From contig CAMPET010000120.1 in the NCBI GenBank assembly GCA_946803715.1, forward strand, positions 84,625 through 115,290: a stretch of DNA of 30,666 nt, in the 5' to 3' direction. Source of the DNA: Beroe ovata. Its lineage: Eukaryota; Ctenophora; Nuda; Beroida; Beroidae. How positions within the stretch are numbered: position 1 is the first letter of the stretch; each line of letters opens with the position of its first letter. The translations under genes were made by a program, and so were the position numbers. This document shows positions 1 to 13,219 of the stretch, one piece after another. Under the pieces are notes generated by a model. The model had not been told where the DNA came from. It saw only the letters and a program-made list of their open reading frames with translations, and did no database searches.

Positions 1-28
1 TGTGTGTGTGTGTGAGTGTGTGAGTGTG
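1..28. repeat. TG microsatellite
   Basis: A run of TG dinucleotides with two TGAG interruptions at the left edge of the window. It lies just outside the duplicated cathepsin block. Confidence 0.9.
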
Positions 29-61
29 CCACGTGATTAGAGTCGCAACTCGCATAGTTAC

Positions 62-174
62 TTAGAATTTGAAAGAAAACTTCTCGCATTCCTCTGATTT
101 GCGAACTCCGAGGATTAATTACTGTTCATTTGTCCGAGTTTGCGAATACGAGAAATTTTCTTTCAAATTTTAAG
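62..174. mobile_element. MITE-like hairpin, left copy
   Basis: Inverted termini: AATTTGAAAGAAAACTTCTCG near the left end is answered by CGAGAAATTTTCTTTCAAATT at the right end. A second inner inverted pair (TTTGCGAACTCCGAG against GTCCGAGTTTGCGAA) lies between them. It has no coding capacity. The size and perfect-arm structure suggest a miniature inverted-repeat element or fold-back sequence. A clear target-site duplication was not identified. The same element is at 2879-3002 as part of the larger duplication. Confidence 0.55.
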
Positions 175-247
175 TGATTAGAGTTCAATGTCACGACTAT
201 ATATCTTTTCTCCGAATCTCAAAACACAAGGAAATGTTTTTCCCTCA

Positions 248-433
<186 letters not shown>

Positions 434-1014
434 TTACTAGTAAGTGGCTATAAGTAACATGAGTGTCTTCTTGAGTGAATTGAGCTGCAAGTTTTGAAAT
501 TGGCTGAGGACCATTCATAGGGTAAGAGAAACTAAATATGAAGGAAGCATATTATACAAAAATAATATGGGGCTTGAATGAATTTTTACGGAATAGCATA
601 CTTCCGCAGTATTTTGGAAATGTGCAAAGTTTTGATGTTCATGATTCATGGGGTAGGACGAAGGGATAAAAATTAGAAACGATGCGTTTTTAGAATTTGG
701 AGCCTAAATAAATCGCGTAACAGTGTTTTTATCCTATTGGTTGAATCTCATTGGTTGAACCGCACATAGCACTCTTCCCGTATGAAACTTTTCCCTGTGA
801 TAGTTTTCCACAATAACAATTGGTGAAAATCCTCATACATCCATCTTCTGAGCTCTAACTCATGTTTTGAGTAGCACACAAGTCACGTGAGTCGTGACTT
901 ACACTCAACCATTAACCACTGATAAAAAATAACAGCGATGACATCAGTCACAAGGTAAGGAATGTCTAGAAGTTATTCACCTATTTTTCGATGTGGGGGG
1001 AAGTAAAACCTCAA

Positions 1015-1904
1015 CAAGAATTACGCCCGTTATTCCCGACAGGCGGGCGTTATATTTCCACCCAGCCTTTAAAAGCAATCAGGTTAAGATTTAAATTCTA
1101 AGGACTGGCTAATTTGTAATTGGGCCGCATTGCCAATTGCGCGATTTTTTTGCCTTATTTCAACGGCCAATCTACGACGCCGCGCATTTCATAAAATGGT
1201 CATTTANGCCACTGTGGTAAAACTGAGGATACCAAGATAAATTAGGGAGTTGAAGAACAAAATATCTGACTTGGCCATGATTCTGAACGCGCGCAGCAAA
1301 ATAGAATTTGATAGATTTCATTTTCCCACGCCGCGGCGCCTCGCGCGCGCGCCTAAAACGCGCATTTCGACTGTGCTGAATGATAGAAGCATTGCCTTCG
1401 CGCCGTACGTCAAGTTAGCTACTTTGCGCATTTGTGTCACATGTCTGTAATGGGGTAGACGTCCCCAGGGATTGACATAATTTTGCCGCCCAAGCCTAAA
1501 CTATGCTTTGTATCAGCTTGAAGGTTTTCGCCGCATGCATTTTCAACTTCATTTATTGAGCTAAATTTGGATTACGGCCAAATAACAATAATCAACTTCG
1601 GCAGTATTACCAGATAATTCAATTAAGGGATGGGCATCCGGCAATTATTCACACCTGATAATGTTTTCGATAAGAACTTGAGTTGAGAAATAATATCGAA
1701 TTTGGATATTTGCTATTCTAATCCAAATTTAGTCCATTCATCAATTCAATTAATAAATTATCTGAATTCGGAATTATATTGGGTTATCTGACTAACGACA
1801 TTTTACAATCTCGCGGCTTGCACGTACGGAATCACATTAAACATCATCACATCAACTGAATCGCTTCACCTTTTACTTAATAACCTGATCAATTCACATT
1901 TTAC
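1015..1904. other. Spacer below cathepsin exon 8; no His/Asn exon found
   Basis: I searched this stretch on the minus strand for the cathepsin exons carrying the catalytic His (NHGV...GYG-like) and Asn (NSWG-like) and found neither. It holds an ambiguous base at 1207 and a CG-rich segment at about 1300-1370 (GCGCGCGC runs). The rest is AT-rich sequence with no supportable gene. Confidence 0.6.
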
Positions 1905-5348
<3,444 letters not shown>

Positions 5349-5380
5349 CATAACAACCTAATCATGTGAATAGAGTGAGT

Positions 5381-5390
5381 GTTATATAAT
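5381..5390 (-). promoter_or_regulatory. TATA box of the cathepsin L gene
   Basis: On the minus strand the sequence reads ATTATATAAC, about 35 bp upstream of the start codon at 5348. This implies a very short 5' untranslated region. No experimental support. Confidence 0.5.
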
Positions 5391-6880
5391 GGCAGGTACT
5401 GAGTACATGAATATAGCTATAGCCTATTATATGTAAGGTGGTTAAACAATGGTTAAACCAAATACTACATAAACAATCCCACACAAAATGATTGTTAAAC
5501 CACTTAATGCCTAAATCCAATTTCAAACAATCAACACCTCCAATTCAAATTAATATGCAGCCTATTGAATCTGAATTCAGAGTTGAATTGAAACAGTAGA
5601 TTGACAATTGTGAAACAGTAAACTCAATGCCGGATGTTAATTCTTGGCTTCCCTTTTGTAGCACAATTCAATCATTGACAATCAAAAAGATTCAAAAAAT
5701 AATATCCAACAAACTTATTCTCAGAAAGCGGTCTAGCATCGCCAGACAATGTGCGTTTCTTGTCAAATATAAACGCTATAGCTACTTTTGTAGGATTTGT
5801 CGATTTGACCCTACCGTCGGTGCGCGCAATTTCCATTCCGCCCTTCATGATCATGCCAGGCCAGGGATGAAATCCCGCCAGCAACAGTAAGGTGATATCC
5901 TACAAGCGTAGCGTTACTTGACCTCCTCATGTCCATGTCTCTGATCGTGCGCGCGCGGCCGCGCGCATTTTTTGAAAGTTTCCATGTCAAATGCATAATC
6001 TTTTTAAAATGATACCTCAACCTGACCTTTTTTTGCGCGCGCGCCTTCATCGATTCATCGAAGGCCGAAACAGTTGTTTTGGCTTTCGATGAAGTTCCGG
6101 CCTCCGATGAAGGCACGCGCGCAAAATGAAATTCTCGGCAGGGTCGAGGTCTTTCATCGATCGAAGTATCTCGATATGATTAGCGATTAATAATACCTGT
6201 CTGGACACACCGTCACATAAGATAATGTGAAATTATTTTGCATATTTGCTTCATATTTGTTTGTTGGATCACTCCCTACCCTCGCTGGTGGGATTTTCCT
6301 GAAAAGGAATAAAATCGGGCAGAACTAAGATTGCCTGGAGAAACCCTACAAGGAAGTACTGTTTTCAGAGATATATCATTGGTCTTGTTGGATTGCTCTG
6401 TGCTCTGTGCACATGTCGCATGCCCCTCTTCTACTCTGTGAAGTAAATTTCCTTAAAAAGCCAAGATGATGCGACAGGTTTGGTCATGCAACATGGGAAC
6501 AGATTGTTTCCTACCCTTGCTGGTGGGATCTTGCTGGATGTTATCTGTCCTTATTTATCTCGTGGGTGGAAGGACCATTGGGGGTAAACCAAGATTGGGG
6601 GGCTGAGGGTTGGGAAGACCCTACAATTCATCCTTTTTTGGATTGTATAATGTATGTTTATTACAATTTTGTCATTCAATCAATTCATTAATACTATTAT
6701 CTGCAGGGGTGTGCAAGACCATATGTCCTTGACATGATGACTTGTTTATATTATGTGACATATTATCTTCTGCTATATGATTCAGAAAGGTGGCCTAAAC
6801 ATGGACAATCATTTATTAAGTCAATCATCTCAATTATCAGTGATGTGCTCATGGTTGCCTGTGCATCATCTCTATAGCTG
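5391..6880. other. Intergenic region between divergent cathepsin and lipase genes
   Basis: A shared upstream region. The part near 5750-6130 is CG-rich and holds an inverted repeat at 6036-6122. A short phrase, CCTACCCTYGCTGGTGGGAT, occurs at 6276 and again at 6510, each followed by related words (AAGATTG, AGACCCTACA or AAACCCTACA). This suggests a degenerate ~230-bp duplication. Open frames here of up to about 100 codons have no recognisable protein features. Confidence 0.5.
6036..6122. repeat. CG-rich inverted repeat
   Basis: GCGCGCGCCTTCATCG on the left is answered by CGATGAAGGCACGCGCGC on the right, around a loop that itself contains CGATGAAG/CTTCATCG words. Similar CG-rich patches next to TTTCATCGAT words occur at 17650-17720 and 18930-19010. 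A dispersed fold-back family is possible. Confidence 0.4.
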
Positions 6881-9800
6881 ATGAGTGACCCTCCTTGGAG
6901 AACAGCATTACCATTTTCCACAGGAAATCCCACTTCAAGATCACTCAACTTTATCTTCCAGTATGTTTATCATAAAATTCTCAAATATCTGAACTCCCTG
7001 CTAGGAAAATCAGAACTTGTTGATATGTTTTTTTCAGGTTGTTGTGGGTTGTTGAGAGTATGTGGCTTGTTGTAGTCCCTGCTTTTTGTGCTCTTAGCAG
7101 TGTGATAGTATATCGACAAACCAAGTCACCACTTTACTCTATATTTTCAAGTGGTGAGGCTTGGTTTCATTTGATTGATTTTTCCATCTGATTATATGAT
7201 AATTGATAACTGTGGGAACTGTATTAACAAATTGCCACTAAAGCACACTAGAATTCATTTTCAGTATTCTGCGGATTGGCATGGTTTGCATCAAGGTACT
7301 ACATTCTTGGCAGAGTCCCCATTTTCCTTTCTCCTCAGTTTAAAGAATGTACCTCTGTGGTTAGATTGCTTCTTCATAACATCAACACAAAACTCATCAA
7401 GAGATACAACTACCGTTATCCTCTCATAGTCAATCTTGGTATGAATCATTTAAACTGGCAGAGTTAGTCATGCTGATAAGTTTCCTCAAAATCATCATTT
7501 CAATCTTCTATCACCGAGTTTTTTATCATTATTGTTTCCAGGTGTGCTTGTCCGTTTTTATAACATGACAACAACCCTTCAACCACACCCTTCTGACAAT
7601 CTAAATAAAGCCACAGCTCTCAAATTGTCAAGATACATGGACTTTGCTGCAGCTTCTTATGGTCTGTCCTGTATTCATATCCATATCAATAGCCTTGCTA
7701 AACTTCTGTTATCTCAATCACACCTACTTAATGATTATCAGGAGTACTTTTCTATCCAAGACACGCCAAGTCATCTCTACTTCGTCTCGTTTCATCTAAC
7801 AACAGTTACAGTATTGGCAGTTTAACATCCTCTATGTCAGTCAATGTCATTTCACAGATGACAGGAGTTGTCCCTGATGACATTATAGTGGTACGTGGTT
7901 CATTGTTTGCAAATAATGTTTTTCAAACTACACTGTAATATTATTGATTACATACTGCCACGTTTAGATTTTAATTACACTTCCAAGATTCAATTTCTAA
8001 ATTATTCATTCTTCAATTGTGGGATTTCGATGCCAAAACACAAGGAATTCGTTATCAATTCTCACTCACAAATGCCCTCAGACACAACTCAAGGGTGAAA
8101 ACCCGCTCCGACCTGGCTATTACATTTGTCTGGACCGTGAGAATGAGAGTGTTGTTGTGGTGATACGAGGCACGCTAACTCTCTCAGATGCTCTTACTGA
8201 TGTGGCGTGTTTGAGTAAAGAGTTTTTGGGAGGGTGGGCACATCATGGCATTAGGTGAGTGTTAATTTATTTCCTTTCCCCCTGATGATTATATCAATAA
8301 CTCTTTGATATAACTTCTAAATGATTTGATTGAATGGATAGGTATCTTTTGTATCATAAGCAAATAAATGTTGACGTCTGCCAGAAAGCTGTCTTGCTCT
8401 ACAGCTTTCAAAACCTACTGTACAATTTTCTCCTACAGTATAATAAATCATATTTTAACAGCGTCAGTGCGGAGTCAATCTACGAAGAGGTCAAGGTTAT
8501 TCTGGAGAACCTTCTCAAACGGACTGGATACAACCTGGTGCTCTGTGGACATAGCTTGGGAGGAGGTGAGGAGAGATTTCTGAATGAAGTGCACTCTCTG
8601 AAGTCATTGTACTCTCTGGAGTGATTGCACTGTCTGAAGTTACTACAGTTATTGCAATTTTATATTGCAATTAACTGAAAATTTACTAAAAACTATTGTT
8701 TTACTCTCCAACTTTAAAAGATGTATTCATCTATCGCGAATCTTGAAATCGAAACTATCTACCTTATGCAGGTACTGCTGTACTGTTAACTCTATTCCTG
8801 CTGGAAAACCGAAAAACCCTATCAGAGACACTGAGCAAATGTGACATAAAGTGTTACGCTTACGCACCCCCGCCAGTCTTTAGTGCTCATGGTAAGTTGG
8901 GGTGAAATGGGGGGGGGGCTTTTCAGAGATTGTAACTAGGGAATTTCTTGTTGAGGGGAGACTTCCACATTCCACAATATTTGAGGTTATTGACTTCAAG
9001 TTTTTCGTTTTTGAATCAACTATGAATGAGTCGAAAGTAATGAATCAACAAAGACTCATGATCTATCATTTGAGTTGAAATAACTGAATCAGTTTTATCC
9101 AGATAGTATCATAACTCACTGACTCAGGTAGTGGTGAAAAGTGGTCAGATCACATCACCACAGTTATAAATGGAGCTGACATCATACCCCGCACCTCGCT
9201 CGCTAACATGTATAATTTACTCATGCAGGTATCTGTCCTATTTAATAAACGTCCTAACACTGACCCGCATAAATTTACCAACATATTGTCATCTATTATT
9301 CGAGCGGCTATTAACTCCTAAAGGGCATAAGTCCGTTTGCCACTTCAGCCAGGCGCCGGTCTTATCTGGATTGAATAGAAACATGGTTTAGATGATGATT
9401 GGTATATAACCTCTATATATTCAAACTTGGATCAATACTTATCATCGTATTCATGACCTATCCCATTCAGTTACAGTATATCGAGAATTTAGATCTGACC
9501 CTCTGGGAAAGGTGTAGTCTGATCAGAGAAAAGAAGTCTGAGAAACTGGAAGATCTGTTACTCGGGATGGACGAGTTTTTGTTGAAACACACTGATTCTA
9601 ACCACGAGGTATATTAGTTAATTACTTAATGAAATAATTACGTACTTCTGTTAATAAGTCGTCAGAAAAAATGACGTCACATTATAGTTCATGTGAAGTC
9701 GTGGATCAAAGTTTTTTTAAAGTGTCGTGTTCCTGAGTTGGTTTTGAAGGTGGTGTGAAATGTTTCAATTCTCGACGTCATGAAATGTGATATTGGGGTA

Positions 9801-10576
9801 TCATGCGAAAATTTGGACTTTTCTCTCCAGACTTTTTCTGGACTTCCTGTTTCTGAACTAAGTTTTCAATGATTGATTTTTCAATTATTCAATTTTTCGA
9901 TGGGTAATAATTGAATATTCGTCAATCACAGGTTTTCAAGCCACTCTACCACACGGGGAGGATTGTATGGATTGATCGTCAGCACACGCAGATTGATGAC
10001 ACCACCTCTGCTGACACCTCTCTTGACACCTCTCTTGACACCACCTCTCTTGACACCTCCGGTCTCGAGAATTCTCCCTGTTCGTCACATCTCAGAACAC
10101 CTCTGACAGATTTTGACACACCGTTAATACGTCAGAGAGACAGTTCATTGTTCAGGACTCCTGAGAAATGTCCGGATTCACAATCACCGGATTTTGAACC
10201 AAGATCATCAGATCTTACACCAGAATTGTGTGACGTAACATCAAATTTTGATGACGTAATCCGAGAACAAGTTCCAAAACTTGAACTTGGACCTTCAAAT
10301 TTAGAACTCGACTCATCAAACTTAGGAGCAGAATCGCCATTTTCAGACATCGCTTCCGATCCGTTAGCCTTTCAACCGACGGACGACACCGGTTTTTTCC
10401 GGCGATTACGTCGTCAAGTTCGCCGATACCGAGCTCCAAAACGGGCCGTTTTGTTGGACGCTGATAATGCAGCTGAGTGGAAACAAATGTACGTGGGAAG
10501 CAGGTTCATTGTCGACCATTGGCCTCATATGTATCAGAAAACGTTAAAAATCTTTGTTGCTCAGAATTCGGATTAA
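6881..10576 (+). CDS. Diacylglycerol-lipase-like class 3 lipase
   Basis: A Lipase_3-fold serine hydrolase, probably membrane-bound, cleaving acyl ester bonds. The DAG lipase assignment rests on family motifs. Exons: 6881-6960, 7038-7099, 7265-7438, 7542-7661, 7742-7890, 8082-8254, 8462-8565, 8772-8891, 9128-9228, 9477-9608, 9932-10576, giving 619 residues in continuous phase. There is a hydrophobic segment near residues 28-55 (probable membrane anchor). Then come SRYMDFAAASYG, LRPGYYICLD, VIRGTLTLSDALTDV, the nucleophile Ser284 in GHSLGGG, Asp345 in NGADIIPR, LYHTGRIVWI, and His601 in VDHWPHMY. This is the Ser-Asp-His order of DAG lipases. Residues ~427-558 are an acidic Ser/Thr/Pro insertion with DTSLDTS repeats. 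The N-terminus is much shorter than vertebrate DAGLs. The first two exons, especially the weak GTGTGA donor after 7099, are the least certain. An alternative acceptor six bases earlier (9471) keeps frame. Confidence 0.88.
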
Positions 10577-10605
10577 TGTAGCTGTTTATGTGGAAAGTTT
10601 TGTTG

Positions 10606-10611
10606 AATAAA
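10606..10611 (+). terminator. Polyadenylation signal of the lipase gene
   Basis: AATAAA, 30 bp past the lipase stop codon. A short 3' UTR is implied. Confidence 0.6.
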
Positions 10612-10892
10612 TCAATGTTTAGGTTTCTATTTGCCCTATTTGTGATAATAATTTGTGAATAATTTGTTTTTAAGAAGGATTAACTATGTAACATATGTTT
10701 ACTTACGAATAACTTTGTTTTGAAAAGTGTTACTTTTTGTGGAAATACGACTTGTATACGTTATTGTATAGCCAAATATAACATTTTTGCTGTTCCTCCA
10801 TTGTTAGATGTACCTTGGAATCTACCGTCTTTTATGACTCTCCCAGTCTATTATCTTATTATGGTTATTAAACACTAACAATGCCGCTATAC

Positions 10893-10906
10893 GTAACCAT
10901 GGTAAC
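10893..10906. promoter_or_regulatory. X-box (RFX-type) palindrome upstream of STX5
   Basis: GTAACCATGGTAAC fits the RFX X-box consensus GTNRCC-N(0-3)-RGYAAC. It lies about 140 bp upstream of the syntaxin-5 start codon. It may be a promoter or first-exon element. Binding is inferred from the motif alone. Confidence 0.45.
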
Positions 10907-10935
10907 CCCTACTCCCCCTCAGTAGTGCATGGTAC

Positions 10936-10954
10936 CCTGGTAACCGTTACCAGG
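10936..10954. promoter_or_regulatory. Perfect 19-bp palindrome with inverted GGTAAC half-sites
   Basis: CCTGGTAACCGTTACCAGG is a perfect odd-length palindrome. It uses the same GGTAAC half-sites as the nearby X-box, but with the reverse arrangement. It lies between the X-box and the STX5 start. Confidence 0.4.
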
Positions 10955-11009
10955 CTGCGTCGCCGAGGACCACTCCATCCCACTCCATCACCCCACTCCT
11001 TGACCCAAG

Positions 11010-11017
11010 TGACGTCA
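11010..11017. promoter_or_regulatory. CRE-like TGACGTCA site
   Basis: A consensus CREB/ATF octamer 28 bp before the STX5 start codon. CREB3/ATF6-type factors are known regulators of secretory-pathway genes. The link here is inference. Confidence 0.35.
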
Positions 11018-11044
11018 CCGGTACCACAAAATGACGTGATCGTC

Positions 11045-12476
11045 ATGACGTGTAGAGAACGAACTAACGAATACAAAGCCATTGTTCAGGCTAGGCGTAG
11101 TCGGGCAGCGGGCGCGTTTATCAACAATAAGAACAATGGCGCGGTGGCAGCGCCAGTGCCGCCCACACGGAGCCAGTTTAACAAGGTGGCGGGAACAATA
11201 GGGCGCAATATCGCCAACACGTGTGAGAAGTTGGAGAAGTTGGCGCTTCTCGTGGGAAATAAGTCATTGTTCGAAGATCGGAGTCCGGAAATAAACAAAC
11301 TGACGGAGATTATCAACGAGGATTTGTCCGGTTTGGATCGGATGATCACGGAACTTGCCGCGTTTTCTAAAAATAGCTCGGTCCAAGTCAACACCCAAGT
11401 GTCGCAACACTCAAACTCCGTCATCATGTCGCTTCAATCGCAACTCGCAACCATCACGCTCGACTTCAAGGACGTGCTCGTGTCTCGTACGGAGAATATA
11501 AAGGAGGCAAAACTCCGCCGCGATCAGTTCAGCTCGGGATCGGTTACTGCGGGATATCATGCAGGGGATGGCGTGTTCGGGGATGATTCCCTTCTCCTGA
11601 AATCGGAGAGGGGCGAAGCGCAGGATACGATGCTTGATTTCTCGGACTACGATCAGAACCAGCAGCTGGCACTGTTGGATAATCAGGATAATTACCTCCA
11701 GGTACTAAGTTTTCGCCGTCTTGGCTGACTTTTTTTGAGTTTCTTCCAATTCAGTACTTGGTCATGATATCATTAAACTTAATTGAATCCGGTTCAACGA
11801 TTTTTTTCATTAAAGACTACTCTTTTCCATCATGATCAGAAGGGGGATGGGAATTGCTGTCACGTGATTGGGAAGTGTGTAGTTAGGAAATTGTCACGTG
11901 ATTAGGAAATGTGTAATTTGAACCCATTTCTCCACCCTAATCCAGGAACGAGAGAAGAACATCAAGACAATTTACAGTAAGATTGAGGAGCTTGGGCAGA
12001 TGATGGGCAGACTATCCACTATGATTTCAGAACAAGGTACACAAAGCGAGTGACACAAATGTTGACACCTCTTTTCAAAGTGATGCCACTTCAACTTTGA
12101 CACCACCACAATTGACATTCACAGGGAATTTTTGGTGTCTGAATCTTCATCAGTTTCTTAATATTTTGAATGTTTGAGATGTAGTAAAATTTAAAAAAAG
12201 ACCTCCAAACTTTACAACACTACTTTGAACAATCAAATTTGAGTACAGTAATAAAATTTTAAAGTGATCGTTGACGCCATTATGATGTGCTCTCTCTCAG
12301 GTGACACCATATCACTGCTTGACACCAACGTTACTGGCATACAGACGAACGTGGAGGCAGCACACTCAGAACTTCTGAAATACTTCCAGAACATATCGTC
12401 CAACCGTTGGTTGATGTTCAAAGTGTTTGGGATTCTGATCATGTTTTTCATTGTTTTTGTCGTGTTCATGGCTTAG
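11045..12476 (+). CDS. STX5: Syntaxin-5, Golgi Qa-SNARE
   Basis: The target-membrane SNARE for ER-to-Golgi and intra-Golgi vesicle fusion (Sed5 family). Exons 11045-11701, 11946-12036 and 12301-12476 join in phase to 307 residues, close to the ~301 of the vertebrate short form. The start MTCRERTNEY corresponds to the conserved N-terminal peptide of syntaxin-5 (known to bind Sly1/SCFD1). Next comes the Habc region with FNKVAGTIGRNIANTCEKLEKL and KSLFEDR. The SNARE motif includes IEELGQMMGRL with the zero-layer glutamine Gln249, and VEAAHSELLKYFQNISSNRWL leads into a C-terminal membrane anchor (~286-307). Start choice: the frame is open upstream to a TGA at 10835 but has no ATG before 11045. 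The longer isoform known from vertebrates, with an Arg-based ER signal, would therefore need another exon or a non-AUG start. Confidence 0.95.
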
Positions 12477-13219
12477 GAAGCTTTTTGCTTTGAAGTCTCT
12501 CCTTTTCTGTTGAATTTTAACTAAGTTTTGAGTTAATTATTTGGTAGATCTAGGGAATTATGTGTCAGTAAACTTAATTGTAATTGGAAAATCAATTATT
12601 CATAAATTTCATTAAAGAATTTGGATCATTGGATATTACAAAAAAATTCAAATTTCCTCACATGGTTGAACAGTTTTTGGGCTTTTCTGTTTTTAGTGTG
12701 TAATGCCATCTTGATTTGTCATGTTCCGACATAACCTTTTGGTGCTGTTGAGATTACTTGAAATCAAGAATTCCAAATCTAACATAATTCTTAAATGAAT
12801 GTCAGATCGCTGCATTGTTTCGTTTTTGTTAATAAAGAGGGATACCCTATGTTCTTAATCATAAAGAATCTATAGGTGATGATGAAGATATTGGCGATCA
12901 AAAAGTTGATTATCCATTCAAAGGAAAATCCTTTCAATAGCCTCTATTATTCAGAGAGGTACAGATTTGAGTAATTTGATTGTAAGTCATTTCATTCCTT
13001 ACGAGTTTTTCTGTGAAAAATTTCACTCAACCATATTTTATATCTACTCCACTCACTATAAGGAAAAATATTTTGCTGCATTTTAGCATATTTTTATCAC
13101 TGGAAAGCAATTATAAGTCTATTTGAGATGCTTAAAAAGTTCACACAGAATTCGTTTGAAAATCAAACAGAGATATTCGAGGAAGATGCTCTGTGATCAG
13201 TGACACATTACGCGCCTCA
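12477..13219. other. Intergenic region between convergent STX5 and the minus-strand protease
   Basis: AT-rich 3' flanks of two convergent genes. AATAAA at 12831-12836 is the best STX5 polyadenylation signal. No other gene is visible. Confidence 0.6.
12831..12836 (+). terminator. Probable STX5 polyadenylation signal
   Basis: AATAAA about 355 bp past the syntaxin-5 stop, in AT-rich sequence. Confidence 0.4.

Noticed and set aside
5811-6116. 101-codon open frame on the minus strand
   Set aside because: It lies in a CG-rich inverted repeat, has no recognisable domain and the composition follows the repeat.
8334-8624. Extended 96-codon reading of the lipase nucleophile exon
   Set aside because: The first part is intron with a clear acceptor at 8461. 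Only 8462-8565 fits the lipase family and the phases.
10925-11044. Syntaxin-5 starting with GTG at 10925
   Set aside because: The start would be a GTG, not used for normal eukaryotic initiation. The first in-frame ATG, at 11045, gives the conserved family N-terminus.
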